From NCBI GenBank assembly GCA_019429005.1, contig JAHYJR010000001.1, forward strand, positions 70,663 to 134,662: a DNA stretch of 64,000 nucleotides, read 5' to 3'. A model generated the notes under the pieces. That model ran no database searches and had not been told where the DNA came from. It saw nothing but the letters and a program-made list of their open reading frames with translations. Position 1 is the stretch's first letter. Every line of letters starts with the position of its first letter. This document shows, in pieces, positions 55,249 through 64,000 of the stretch. The position numbers and the translations under genes were made by a program. This DNA comes from Nanobdellati archaeon (lineage in GTDB: Archaea; EX4484-52; GLR71).

Positions 55249-55874
55249 TTTAATCTACCAATTACACTAGAACCTGCATATACTCTATCTCCTATTTTAA
55301 CCATAAGTTCGACTTTATCTTTAGGCAAAATCAAACTTACTTGTGAACCTAATCTAATAAGTCCTAATCTTTGACCAATATTAATTTTTTTACCAACTAC
55401 AGCCCAATTTTCGATTCTATTTACTATAATACCAGCGATTTGTATTATTTTAAATTTACCTATTTTTTTATTTTCAATAAGTGTTTCTGTTTTTTCGTTT
55501 AATATTCCGTTTATGAAAGATCCACTATAATCAAAATTACCAGGCACATGTTTAACATTTAATACTTTACCCTCTAATGCAGATCTTTGTATATGCACTA
55601 CAAATGGCGACATAAAAATTGAAACAATATAGCATGATGTTCCAACGTCAGAGCATAATGTTTGTATTTTTCCAACTAGGCCTTTTTTAATATTTATTTT
55701 ATCTATTTTGTCAAGGTCTAGAATCTCAAGAACTTTACCATCTGCAGGGGCAACAATAACATTTCCTGTAGGTATATCCCTTTCAGGATCCCTTAAAAAC
55801 CATTTCATAAATATTGAGAAACCGACACCTAATATGACAATCAGTTCAATAATCAGTATAAGGATGTTTGTCAA
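55245..55874 (-). CDS. asd: Archaetidylserine decarboxylase (PSD family proenzyme)
   Basis: A roughly 209-residue PSD proenzyme that makes archaetidylethanolamine. The N-terminal membrane helix (LTNILILIIELIVILGVGF) is followed by FLRDPERDIP. Self-cleavage to a pyruvoyl group would be at Gly-Ser in RLGSQVSLILP, about 33 residues from the end. The start is probably TTG at 55874, which has GGAG 9 nt upstream; a TTG at 55883 lies directly on that element. It precedes pssA with a 4-bp overlap. Confidence 0.88.
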   Translation of the reverse strand: MTNILILIIELIVILGVGFSIFMKWFLRDPERDIPTGNVIVAPADGKVLEILDLDKIDKINIKKGLVGKIQTLCSDVGTSCYIVSIFMSPFVVHIQRSALEGKVLNVKHVPGNFDYSGSFINGILNEKTETLIENKKIGKFKIIQIAGIIVNRIENWAVVGKKINIGQRLGLIRLGSQVSLILPKDKVELMVKIGDRVYAGSSVIGRLK

Positions 55875-56228
55875 ATATGTCAACTCCGCAATGTTATAAT
55901 TTTTTATATTTAGAATCTTTTTTTGTTTTTAAATTTGTATATGTTATTTATCATTTTATTTTTATTTAAATCTATACCTTTTTTTAATTATTAAATCGGA
56001 TATTAATATATACATTTCTTCTTTTATATGGTTTTAATAATTGTCTTTTAAGTATCATTTAATCTGATTTTTTATTAAGCTTATACTGATTTTACAATTC
56101 TGTTGGACTTATTATTTCTAGATCTTAACTAACGCCTTTAACAAAAACATTATAACTATTGGCAATTTTAAAGATTTCACGAACAAAGTATCATTCATAA
56201 ATATATATCTTCAAAACCAATTTATGTT
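55875..56228. other. Divergent promoter region of asd and histone
   Basis: A 354-bp AT-rich spacer. ATAAATATATAT at 56197-56208 is centred about 27 nt before the histone ATG and is its likely TATA box. I see no RNA gene or open frame. Confidence 0.5.
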
Positions 56229-56429
56229 ATGTCAGAAATACCAACCGCACCCATGGAACGACTTTTACGTAATGCGGGGGCAAAACGAGTTTCAAATGAT
56301 GCTGCAAAACATTTTGCACAGGTTCTTGAAGATATCTGTTTAGATATTGCCAAAGAAGCAGTTAAACTTTCAAAACATGCCGGAAGAAAAACAGTTAAAG
56401 CCAAAGACATAAAGCTTGCAAAACGTTAA
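56229..56429 (+). CDS. Archaeal histone
   Basis: A 66-residue histone-fold protein that dimerises and wraps DNA. The full archaeal pattern is present: [19 protein letters not shown] for the first helix and loop, a long central helix, then [15 protein letters not shown]. Nothing extra on either end. The transcript is probably leaderless, with a TATA box 27 nt upstream. Confidence 0.96.
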   Translation: MSEIPTAPMERLLRNAGAKRVSNDAAKHFAQVLEDICLDIAKEAVKLSKHAGRKTVKAKDIKLAKR

Positions 56430-56467
56430 TTGCAACATTTTTTATATTTAATTATAAAATAAATATC

Positions 56468-56668
56468 ATGTTTGTTTTTATTCTAAATGACAATAAGAAA
56501 ATAAAAGTTGAACTTAATGCGGATTCAACAATACTAAAAGCTCTTGAATCCTTAGGTATAAGTCCATCTACCGTAATCACAAAAATTGATAACACCATTG
56601 TTCCTCTTGAGACAATTTTATCTGGTGACGAAACAATAAAGGTATTTAGAATAATATCAGGCGGTTAA
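56468..56668 (+). CDS. Ubiquitin-like SAMP/ThiS-family protein
   Basis: A 66-residue beta-grasp protein ending in IISGG. The C-terminal GlyGly is the mark of ThiS/MoaD/SAMP proteins that act as sulfur carriers (tRNA thiolation, cofactors) or, as SAMPs, are attached to other proteins. No E1 enzyme is in the window. It lies 38 bp after the histone gene. Confidence 0.82.
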   Translation: MFVFILNDNKKIKVELNADSTILKALESLGISPSTVITKIDNTIVPLETILSGDETIKVFRIISGG

Positions 56669-56675
56669 TTTTTAT

Positions 56676-56852
56676 TTAAACGTGTTTTGAATTATTTATT
56701 TTTTTACGTTTTATGTTTAATATTCCAATGACTGTAAATGCCAAAATGATGAGATTTAACAGATTACTAAATCGACCGACTATGGTTATAAAAAAGAGAA
56801 TTACTATAATTATAATTCCAGCCATATAGAGATATAATTGATTTTGCTTCAT
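56676..56852 (-). CDS. Small membrane protein
   Basis: A 58-residue protein with two hydrophobic segments (about 10-25 and 29-46) and a basic tail (IKRKKINNSKHV). AGGT 8 nt upstream of the ATG and the composition support expression. It converges with the SAMP/ThiS-like gene, 8 bp from its stop. No family is recognised. Confidence 0.5.
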   Translation of the reverse strand: MKQNQLYLYMAGIIIIVILFFITIVGRFSNLLNLIILAFTVIGILNIKRKKINNSKHV

Positions 56853-57059
56853 GTTATATAACCTAAATCAGTATAACCCAATTTTGTTTTATATATTTTT
56901 ATCTTTATCTAAAAAGTTTTTTAATCTGTTTTTAACATAATCAAAATATACATTTAATCCTTGAAATTATGTTATTACCCGTATTTTAAATTTATTTCAA
57001 TAGGTATTTATTAACTTTTCTGTATAATTAATACATAATTAAATATTTTTGGTGTGTTT

Positions 57060-57551
57060 ATGTTAAAAGAAAGAGAAAAAAAAGTATTTTTTGAACTTCT
57101 TAAAGATGGCAGGGTACACGATAAAGCTATGTCAAAAAAATTAGGCATAACACAACCAACCATAACGCGTATAAGACAACGTCTAGAAAAAAAAGGTTAT
57201 ATAAAAGGATATTGTGCAGTACCTGCATTTGAAAAGATTGGTATCACTCTTATGGCTATAACTCTTTTTACATGGAAAGGTACTATTGAGAACTATATTA
57301 AAGCTTCTAAGCTTGTAAAATCAACACCACAAATCATATCTGTAAGCAGTGGCGAGGGTCTTAGGGGTAAAAATGGTATGATTATTTCAGCACACCTAGA
57401 TTTCAAATCATATGAATCTTTTATAAGAAGTCTTAAAGAAAAATGTGGAAATGACGTAATAAATATTGAACAGTTTTTCTTTTCCGTAGATAATCAGTTT
57501 GTAGGTTTCAATTTTGCAAGTTCAATTATAACTGCATTATCTAAAAGTTAA
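57060..57551 (+). CDS. Lrp/AsnC-like transcription regulator
   Basis: A roughly 163-residue regulator with a winged helix (AMSKKLGITQPTITRIRQRL, about 23-42) and a C-terminal ferredoxin-like part resembling the Lrp ligand domain but less conserved. GGTG 5 nt before the ATG at 57060 sets the start over an in-frame GTG at 57054. It converges with acdA, 5 bp between stops. Targets are unknown. Confidence 0.78.
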   Translation: MLKEREKKVFFELLKDGRVHDKAMSKKLGITQPTITRIRQRLEKKGYIKGYCAVPAFEKIGITLMAITLFTWKGTIENYIKASKLVKSTPQIISVSSGEGLRGKNGMIISAHLDFKSYESFIRSLKEKCGNDVINIEQFFFSVDNQFVGFNFASSIITALSKS

Positions 57552-57556
57552 AAGAA

Positions 57557-58912
57557 TTAGTTTAAAGTCCTGTTTACTAGAATCTTTACAGCATCCATAA
57601 GTCTTGTTGGTGTAGTGTATACAGGTATATTTTCGTTTTTAATAGTTGTTGATAACCCTTTTGTATATTTACTTCCAGAGGCTCCAACAATTATAGGTTT
57701 TTTTGTTTTTTTACTTACTTCAGAAATAATATCAGTTATACTAAAATCTAATGTTGTTCCAAGTGTCCAAAGATATATTGCAACAATATCTACATTTTTA
57801 TCATTAGTAACAGCATCAATTGTTGTTTTAAATCGTCTTATGTCTGCATCACCAATCAAATCAACCGGATTATGGATTGTTGCATACTCAGGCATAACAT
57901 TTTTGATGCAATTTATCGTTGCTTTATCAAATTCTGCAATTTCAAGATCATTAGCTAATGCTGCATCTGTACACATAACTCCGAAACCACCACCATTTGT
58001 AACAATCCCAATACGTTTGCCTTTAGGTTTTTTGTTTTCAGAAAGTATATTCACATAATCAAACATATCTTCCATGTCTTTAGATTCAATTGCACCACCC
58101 TGTTTTAAGACGGATTTAAAGATTTCATAACTTCCCGCAAGGCTACCTGTGTGTGATGCTGCTGCTTTTGCACCCATATCACTTTTTCCTGCTTTAAGTA
58201 TAATTATAGGTTTATTTTTTGATATATTTTTGAGTGCATCCAGAAATTTTCTTCCATCTTTAACACCCTCAATATATGCAAGAATAATTTTGGTTTCTTT
58301 ATCCTTTGCAAAATAATTAATAATATCAGATTCATCAAGATCAATTCGGTTACCATAACTGATAAATTTACTAACTCCTAAGTTTTTATTTCCAGCAATA
58401 TCTATAAGTGTCGTTCCAACAGCACCACTTTGAGACAATATTGATATGAATCCATTTTTAGGTTTTTTCATTTTATATGCTGGTGTAAACAATGTATTTA
58501 CGCCATGAGCTGTATCCATCACACCAATACAGTTAGGGCCTATAATCCGCGTTTTTGAATTTTTAATTATTAGTTTCAGTTGATTTTCTAGTATGACACC
58601 ATTAGAATTAGTTTCCCTATAACCTGCAGTTATCATAACAACCGAAGGTATCTTTTTATCAACACAATCCTTTACTGCTTTGTTTGCGATTACTGCTGGA
58701 ACAACAATAATTGCAAGGTCAATTTTACCTTTTACATCCTTTACAGAGGCATATGCTTTAAGTCCCATAAGCATATCTTGTTTAGGGTTAATTGGATATA
58801 TTTTTCCTTTAAAACCATTTATGAAATTTGTAAGTATTGCATTACCTAACTTTTTTTTGTCTTCAGAAGCACCAATGATTGCAACACTTTCGGGCTTAAA
58901 AAAAGAATCCAT
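57557..58912 (-). CDS. acdA: ADP-forming acetyl-CoA synthetase, alpha subunit
   Basis: A 451-residue CoA-binding subunit: an N-terminal CoA-binding Rossmann domain (VAIIGASEDKKKLGN, then YPINPKQ), two succinyl-CoA-synthetase-like domains with LSQSGAVGTTLID and the phosphorylated histidine His254 in ASHTGSLAG. It pairs with the beta subunit encoded at 54073-54720. Residues for the family are all in place. Confidence 0.93.
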   Translation of the reverse strand: MDSFFKPESVAIIGASEDKKKLGNAILTNFINGFKGKIYPINPKQDMLMGLKAYASVKDVKGKIDLAIIVVPAVIANKAVKDCVDKKIPSVVMITAGYRETNSNGVILENQLKLIIKNSKTRIIGPNCIGVMDTAHGVNTLFTPAYKMKKPKNGFISILSQSGAVGTTLIDIAGNKNLGVSKFISYGNRIDLDESDIINYFAKDKETKIILAYIEGVKDGRKFLDALKNISKNKPIIILKAGKSDMGAKAAASHTGSLAGSYEIFKSVLKQGGAIESKDMEDMFDYVNILSENKKPKGKRIGIVTNGGGFGVMCTDAALANDLEIAEFDKATINCIKNVMPEYATIHNPVDLIGDADIRRFKTTIDAVTNDKNVDIVAIYLWTLGTTLDFSITDIISEVSKKTKKPIIVGASGSKYTKGLSTTIKNENIPVYTTPTRLMDAVKILVNRTLN

Positions 58913-58954
58913 ATTATAAACACCATTAGAACAAATGTTTTATTTGTATATAGA

Positions 58955-59746
58955 TTATTGGTCATCATCTATATTTATATTTTGGTTTTCTGTATCTTCT
59001 TTTTCAACACATGCTGTAAGTTTACCTCTGTTCCAGTCAATTAATATTGCCTTTTCAGCACGTTTTAAGTCTAGTTCTCCTCCTTTAAGAACAAAACCTC
59101 TTCTTTTTGCAATAGATTTTATAATCTCATCATAATTCATAGTCTCGACATTATAGAGCTCTTTTAGATTGTTTACTTTTGTTTTCATAATAATATCTAA
59201 AAGCTCTCTGGAATATATACTAATATTTTTTGTTTTTTCTTGATTGATATTACCTTTTATTGCAGATATTTTACCAGAAGGTAATACACCCGGTGTATCC
59301 CATAGAAGTATATTTTCATTCATTTTAACCCATTGCCCATATTTTGTGTATCCTGGTGTCGGTGCAACTTTGGCAGATTTTTTACCCCTAAGCGCATTGA
59401 TTATACTACTTTTTCCGGTATTTGTGTATCCAATAACAGCAACTCGAACTTTTTCTCCTTTTGACACTTCTCTTAAAACATTTTTAAGTCTTACAACGCC
59501 ATGTCTATCTTTTGATGATATAAATATGCAAGGATACTCTTCTGATATGATTGCTTTTGTCTTTTCAGTAAATTCTTTTGGAACTAAATCTGCTTTATTA
59601 AGTACAACTACTAGATTATTACCTATGCTTTTGACTGCTCTTTCAAGTCTTTCGGATCTAGATTCATACGGAACTCTAGCATCAACAACTTCAATAACAA
59701 AATCGGTTTCTCTTACAATACCGAAAACATAATTCCAAAGTCCCAT
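58955..59746 (-). CDS. Circularly permuted GTPase (YlqF/RbgA group)
   Basis: A 263-residue GTPase with motifs in permuted order: NKAD (G4) at 50-53, SSKDRHG (G5), then the P-loop GYTNTGKS (G1) at 106-113 and DTPGV (G3) at 150-154. Permuted GTPases of this group assist large-subunit ribosome assembly. The C-terminal 60 residues have no family-wide match that I can see. Confidence 0.87.
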   Translation of the reverse strand: MGLWNYVFGIVRETDFVIEVVDARVPYESRSERLERAVKSIGNNLVVVLNKADLVPKEFTEKTKAIISEEYPCIFISSKDRHGVVRLKNVLREVSKGEKVRVAVIGYTNTGKSSIINALRGKKSAKVAPTPGYTKYGQWVKMNENILLWDTPGVLPSGKISAIKGNINQEKTKNISIYSRELLDIIMKTKVNNLKELYNVETMNYDEIIKSIAKRRGFVLKGGELDLKRAEKAILIDWNRGKLTACVEKEDTENQNINIDDDQ

Positions 59747-59782
59747 TATTCTATTTAGACTAATTCCTTTAAAAAAGGTATG

Positions 59783-59920
59783 TTTTAATATATTTTTTAA
59801 TATATTTTTTAATATATTTTTTAATATATTTTTTAATATATTTTTTAATATATTTTTTAATATATTTTTTAATATATTTTTTAATATATTTTTTAATATA
59901 TTTTTTAATATATTTTTTAA
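59783..59920. repeat. 12-bp A/T tandem repeat (about 11 copies)
   Basis: TTTTAATATATT repeats almost perfectly for 138 bp between the divergent GTPase and PfkB genes. Each unit contains a TATA-like TTAATATA. Confidence 0.93.
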
Positions 59921-60027
59921 ATCGGTTTATTTTTTTTAATCATACAATAAGGTTTTATTAAATCATCTACCTAATTAATTATACTTCTGATATTCATTTT
60001 CAGTAGTTTTTGTTATTTGGTGGTTTT

Positions 60028-60957
60028 ATGATAATTTCTATTGGGAATCCCTCAATGGATAATGTGTCTCTTTTAGGTGATAGGAAACTTCAGGCAGGTG
60101 GTGCATCAATTTATTCTGCTCTTGCAGCATCTGTATTATCTAAAGTTGCAATTGTTGGGAAAATCGGACATGATTATCCACAAAATTTTTTAGTCTTATT
60201 AGAAAAGAAAGGTCTTGATATTTCACACCTTAAAACAATAAAGTGCCCATCAAAAAGTTTTGATATGATAATTGATGAAAATCTTGAAGCAACGTATCCC
60301 AAATATGAAGTAAGTATTGATTCCAAATTGAATTTTAAAGATATTCCAAAAAGTTATTTTAAAAGCCAAAATTCATTTATTATAACACAGATGTCTCCTC
60401 GCAAACAATTAAATTTTATTGAAAATATTAAGAAAAATTCACCCAAATCTCTTATTCTTGTAAATACCCATTATCCCTTTATTGAGAAATCTAAAGGTTA
60501 TTTTCCAAAGCTAATAGATTCTTGCGATATTTTTGTTATGAATGAACGTGAAGCGCAACTTTTAACAGGTGTACCACGTACAGATGTTGCAACACATATG
60601 CTTTCAAGACAATATAAAAACACACTTATTATTGTAACTTTAGGCGTGCTCGGTTCTTTTATTATAAAAAACACACAAATTCAGTTTGCACCATCAATCT
60701 ATAATGCAAATGTGAAAGATCCCACCGGGTCAGGTGATTCATTTTCAGGTGCATTTCTTGCAAGTTACACATCTGTCATGGACCCTGTGCGTTCAGCAAT
60801 TGTTGGCAATGCTATAGCATCACTTAATTCTGAGAAACGGGGGTTTGAGGCTCTTGTTAATCTAAAGTTTAAAAATATAAATTCCCTTTGGGATTTTATG
60901 CTTTTAAGATCAAAGAATATGAATAATACTCAAAAAGTTATTTTTGATTTTGTTTAA
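60028..60957 (+). CDS. PfkB-family sugar/nucleoside kinase
   Basis: A roughly 309-residue ribokinase-like kinase: GNPSMDN at the start, GGASIYSALAAS, VGKIGHDYP, NEREAQLLTG, and the catalytic DPTGSGDSFSGAF with the base aspartate. The substrate is not clear from sequence. GGTGG 4 nt upstream supports ATG at 60028; an in-frame TTG at 60010 precedes the ribosome binding site. Confidence 0.87.
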   Translation: MIISIGNPSMDNVSLLGDRKLQAGGASIYSALAASVLSKVAIVGKIGHDYPQNFLVLLEKKGLDISHLKTIKCPSKSFDMIIDENLEATYPKYEVSIDSKLNFKDIPKSYFKSQNSFIITQMSPRKQLNFIENIKKNSPKSLILVNTHYPFIEKSKGYFPKLIDSCDIFVMNEREAQLLTGVPRTDVATHMLSRQYKNTLIIVTLGVLGSFIIKNTQIQFAPSIYNANVKDPTGSGDSFSGAFLASYTSVMDPVRSAIVGNAIASLNSEKRGFEALVNLKFKNINSLWDFMLLRSKNMNNTQKVIFDFV

Positions 60958-60969
60958 GTTTTTTTGTTT

Positions 60970-61422
60970 TCAAATCAAAATAATTATTGATAATATTGTA
61001 ATATTCATCAATATTTCTGTAGTGCTTAAGGGATATACGAAATGTGCAAATTTGATATATTTTTTATGTATGTATCTAATTTTTTCATGATCTAGTAATA
61101 GATGCGACATGGTTGCTGCAAGTATAAGTGGTGCATAGTGTGGGGCTATGAAATATGTTATGCCTGATATAACAAAAAAGAATACAATACCATTCCATTC
61201 ATGTATCCAGCTCCTCTCTTCCTCAATTCCACTAATAGCATTATGGAATGTTTTCAAGAAATCTAGATTTTTGTATCTTTGGTAATATACAACTACATGA
61301 TCTAAATCAACACAAGCCGCAATAATCCCACCTAGTATAAGGTCATATATTGTTGGCACAAATCCGAAATAGCTTATTATCTTTATAGCAAGAATTCCTG
61401 CAAGAAAATGTGTTGTTGGCAT
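60970..61422 (-). CDS. YdjM/DUF457-like membrane protein
   Basis: A 150-residue membrane protein with about four helices and conserved polar residues expected for the YdjM group (THF at the start, DLDHVVVY, IHEWNG and SHLLLDHEK). The group is annotated as membrane-bound metal-dependent hydrolases but the activity is unproven. It lies 56 bp downstream of secD on the same strand. Confidence 0.72.
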   Translation of the reverse strand: MPTTHFLAGILAIKIISYFGFVPTIYDLILGGIIAACVDLDHVVVYYQRYKNLDFLKTFHNAISGIEEERSWIHEWNGIVFFFVISGITYFIAPHYAPLILAATMSHLLLDHEKIRYIHKKYIKFAHFVYPLSTTEILMNITILSIIILI

Positions 61423-61478
61423 TGGCATAAGAAAGATTTGTGGTGTGATAGTATTTATTCTTTATGATTGTAGTTAAC

Positions 61479-62918
61479 TCACACCTTTAAAAACTCAATT
61501 ATTTTTCCATATGCTGGCCTAGTTATCATTACACCTATTAACACACCAAGTATTGTTGTTACAGCAAAACCCTTCACAACACCAGCACCTACAAACATCA
61601 ACGGTACCATTGCAGCAATAGTTGTTGCAGCTGCTGTAAATATAATGAAAAATGCATTCTTAAGTCTTGTATTTAAACTTTCCATATGTCGCTGTTTTTT
61701 GTTTCCTTCATCTGTTATAACTATTTGTGCGTCTATACCAGTACCAACAGCAGCAATAATACCTGCAATAGCTGCAAGGTCTATTGTCCAATGGATCCAT
61801 GCTGCAAAACCAAGTATAATTATAACTTCACTAATTGAAGTGAAAAATATTGGTATTGCAATTCTAAAATCATGATATCTAACAAATATCAAAACACTTA
61901 CTGCAATAATTGCAAATATTATAGATAATATTGCAGTTTTAAGAAATTCAGCACCCAATGTTGGTGATATGGTATCTATCTTTTCAATACTTATTTTTGT
62001 AGGTAATGCACCCGATTCTAATATTGATTGAAGCATTTTCATTCGGTTTACTGCATCTTCTCTGTTATCTCCAGGACCACTTATAGTGATTGTACTTTGT
62101 ATGCTACCACGCAAACTTTCTGAAATTTTTAGAGAATCTGTTATAATTCCATCTAAATAAAGATCAATACCTGATGTAAGATAATTAGTTCCAATATCTA
62201 GGGGTAATTCTTTTGTAATTGCTGCAAATTTTTCTGCGGCTTCTTTTGAAAGCATTATATCAAATATAAATTTATATGAATCTGCTACAGGTTCAACTCT
62301 TGAATGTTGTGCATCTTTGAATACTTTTGTGATGTCATCTCCTGTATATACAAGTCCTGAAAGCGTGATTGTATTATCTGTATTGTTCAAGTACTTAAAT
62401 TCTATATTGTTTAAGATAATTGTATCATTAATATCGAGTTCAGTACCATCTATAATAATAATTGTACTATCATTTTTAGCTGTAATAGTATAATCTGTCG
62501 CAAAATCAAGAACACCTTCATTATCTTTTAATTTAACAAATCTATTTATTTTTGCTTCAAACATTCCTTGTTGTTCAAGTATAGATCTAATTTCAGCTTC
62601 AGTACGTCCTGCCATTTCAACTTGTATGTATTTATTTGATACTGGTATGATTTTTGTTTCTGTAAGACCTATTGCATTTACTCTAACATTTAATTTTGAT
62701 ATAATTTCGTCAAGGATTGCAGGATCATTATTTTCAGGCAAAAGAAGTGCTCTTACACCGCCTTCAAGATCTAAACCTTTATCAATATTTGTTGCAATTG
62801 TGATTTTACCATCCGTTCCTACAATATAATGTGGTCCTATAAAGAATATTGAAATTAGGAGGCTACCTATAAGTAAAAGCATTTTCCAGTTTTTGAAAAG
62901 ATCTGTTATAGTTTTCAT
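61479..62918 (-). CDS. secD: Protein-export membrane protein SecD
   Basis: A 479-residue archaeal SecD that uses ion gradients to aid protein export. One N-terminal helix, a large extracellular domain with LDLEGGVRALL (the conserved D1/D2 signature region), and five more helices in the C-terminal third (SIIFAIIAVSVLIFVRYHDF, AAVGTGIDAQIVI). The start overlaps the secF stop by 4 bp (ATGA), giving the archaeal secF-secD order. Confidence 0.95.
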   Translation of the reverse strand: MKTITDLFKNWKMLLLIGSLLISIFFIGPHYIVGTDGKITIATNIDKGLDLEGGVRALLLPENNDPAILDEIISKLNVRVNAIGLTETKIIPVSNKYIQVEMAGRTEAEIRSILEQQGMFEAKINRFVKLKDNEGVLDFATDYTITAKNDSTIIIIDGTELDINDTIILNNIEFKYLNNTDNTITLSGLVYTGDDITKVFKDAQHSRVEPVADSYKFIFDIMLSKEAAEKFAAITKELPLDIGTNYLTSGIDLYLDGIITDSLKISESLRGSIQSTITISGPGDNREDAVNRMKMLQSILESGALPTKISIEKIDTISPTLGAEFLKTAILSIIFAIIAVSVLIFVRYHDFRIAIPIFFTSISEVIIILGFAAWIHWTIDLAAIAGIIAAVGTGIDAQIVITDEGNKKQRHMESLNTRLKNAFFIIFTAAATTIAAMVPLMFVGAGVVKGFAVTTILGVLIGVMITRPAYGKIIEFLKV

Positions 62919-63886
62919 CTGTTTTTACCTTTTTTTTTCCGTAGAGTTTTACGTTTATTTTTTGTTTGTTGTTTTATGTTTTTTTTAATTGGTTGAATTT
63001 CTTTTATTTTTTCGCCAACATCATCTTTTTTATTATCTTTTTCTATATACCACCTAAGTATTCCAACATTTCCAAACCATGTTGAGATATAATCTGCAAG
63101 AAGTCCAAATATAATTACAATTGAAATCTCATCTAAAATCTGTGATGTTGAGAATATATAAAGCACAACGAATGCAACAATTGCAGCTGTTGTCATAGTA
63201 ATTCCAGTTTTCATTGATGCATTAATTCTTTCATCTAGCGTACCCTCATCAGTTCTTTTGATAAGTCGTGTTGTAAGAAGTACGTCTGTGTCAACAGAAT
63301 AACCTAAAAGCATAAGGAGTGCTGCAAGTGATGCCATACTAAGTTCAATTCCAAAAATATTCATCATAGCAATTGCAAATATTATATCAACAATAGCAGC
63401 TTGTATAATAGCAAAAGATGGTACAATTGTTTTGAATGTTAAGAATATTACAAGAGCCATCAATAATAATGCAATTATAACTGCACTAATTGCTTCTTTG
63501 AAAAATTGTGAACCAAGTGCTGCACCAACAAATTGTATACTTATCATTTCATTAGTTACATTTAATCCAGAAGTGCTAAGAAGCTCTTTTATTTTTTGCA
63601 TCTCAATATTTTTTTCAGTTTCAATAATTATAGATTGTCCTATACCGCTTGATGTTCGTACAACAACCTTATTATCAATTTCTTTAAAATTATCAGATAT
63701 TTGTTTGATTATATTTTGATCGACAGTATCAATCTCTATATTGATATGACTTCCACCTTTAAAATCAATACCCATATCAACAATAGTGCCTGTACTTGCA
63801 TAATTTATCGCAATTACACCTAAAGAGAAAATTAATAGTATTATTGCGGGAATAAGAAGAATTTTATAATTTGTTGATAATTTCAT
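62915..63886 (-). CDS. secF: Protein-export membrane protein SecF
   Basis: A 323-residue SecF: one N-terminal helix, the GIDFKGGSHINIEI periplasmic-type signature, then five helices with the family motif LGYSVDTDVLLTTRL. A basic Lys/Arg-rich C-terminal tail of about 40 residues faces the cytoplasm and may contact the ribosome or membrane (inference). GGTGA 8 nt before the ATG fixes the start. Confidence 0.95.
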   Translation of the reverse strand: MKLSTNYKILLIPAIILLIFSLGVIAINYASTGTIVDMGIDFKGGSHINIEIDTVDQNIIKQISDNFKEIDNKVVVRTSSGIGQSIIIETEKNIEMQKIKELLSTSGLNVTNEMISIQFVGAALGSQFFKEAISAVIIALLLMALVIFLTFKTIVPSFAIIQAAIVDIIFAIAMMNIFGIELSMASLAALLMLLGYSVDTDVLLTTRLIKRTDEGTLDERINASMKTGITMTTAAIVAFVVLYIFSTSQILDEISIVIIFGLLADYISTWFGNVGILRWYIEKDNKKDDVGEKIKEIQPIKKNIKQQTKNKRKTLRKKKGKNR

Positions 63887-64000
63887 TTAAAGTTTCACCA
63901 GATATAAACAGGTTATTACATGTATAATTTTTTTTAATGCGTCTTTTTAAATAATTTGTTATTTTTTTTAAAACATAGGGTTCCATTCTGTATTTTTTTT

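Noticed and set aside
1-64000. tRNA, rRNA, SRP RNA or RNase P RNA genes
   Set aside because: No T-arm sequence of the GGTTCRAATC kind, no G/C-rich rRNA block and no long conserved structured RNA was seen in the intergenic regions.
1-64000. Insertion sequences or prophage
   Set aside because: No transposase, integrase or phage structural gene was seen; the AAA ATPase at 4634 is only distantly like transposition ATPases and stands alone.

Overview
The window is AT-rich DNA from an archaeon. This rests on an archaeal replication and chromatin gene set: Orc1/Cdc6, both subunits of DNA polymerase D (DP1, DP2), archaeal DnaG, RadA, RadB, Hjc, RPA, EndoQ, a histone and Cdc48. It also rests on archaeal lipid genes (isopentenyl phosphate kinase, archaetidylserine synthase and decarboxylase), archaeosine synthesis, ADP-forming acetyl-CoA synthetase, SecD/SecF, and translation signals that are either a GGTGA-type ribosome binding site or a TATA box about 27 nt before a leaderless start. 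An oxygen-independent ribonucleotide reductase points to anaerobic life. The gene set fits a euryarchaeal or DPANN-type lineage; the window alone does not decide which.

Layout. 0-3 kb: class III ribonucleotide reductase (nrdD, a redoxin, nrdG cut by the window edge). 3-7 kb: small membrane proteins, a ThpR-like phosphoesterase, an AAA ATPase with a winged helix, a DUF92 membrane enzyme, a PRC-barrel protein. 7-11.4 kb: rpa-radA and cdc48. 11.6-20 kb: one 2823-residue cell-surface protein. 20-22.5 kb: KaiC-like ATPase, radB and ipk in one operon. 22.5-31 kb: topA, a voltage-sensor-like protein, serS, a degenerate pyrophosphatase-like protein, tyrS, a frameshifted EamA transporter and an archaeosine enzyme that fuses RaSEA to the ArcS core. 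31-35.3 kb: tldD-tldE and dnaG. 35.5-37.1 kb: a DUF167 protein, an H/ACA guide RNA, hjc and a metallo-beta-lactamase-fold protein. 37-49 kb is a replication island: cdc6, a transcription regulator, a cation antiporter, endoQ, DP1 and DP2, with origin recognition boxes in two places, beside cdc6 and downstream of DP2. 49-53.8 kb: hydrolase, small proteins, iscS-iscU, a radical SAM enzyme. 54-60 kb: acetyl-CoA synthetase subunits, phospholipid head-group enzymes, histone, a SAMP/ThiS-like protein, an Lrp-like regulator, a GTPase. 60-64 kb: a PfkB sugar/nucleoside kinase, a YdjM-like membrane protein, secF-secD.

The most notable signals are: (1) a 120-nt independent RNA gene whose second hairpin is an H/ACA guide matching helix 69 of 23S rRNA; (2) a dense direct-repeat array of origin recognition boxes after DP2 plus an inverted set beside cdc6; (3) a nine-copy, 17-bp tandem array of palindromic TATA boxes between two divergent leaderless genes; (4) three RecA-family ATPases that all lack the glycine before the Walker A lysine; (5) the RaSEA-ArcS fusion; (6) ATT as the probable start of nrdG; and (7) many short tandem repeats, both between genes and in frame inside DP1, DnaG, Cdc48 and NrdD.
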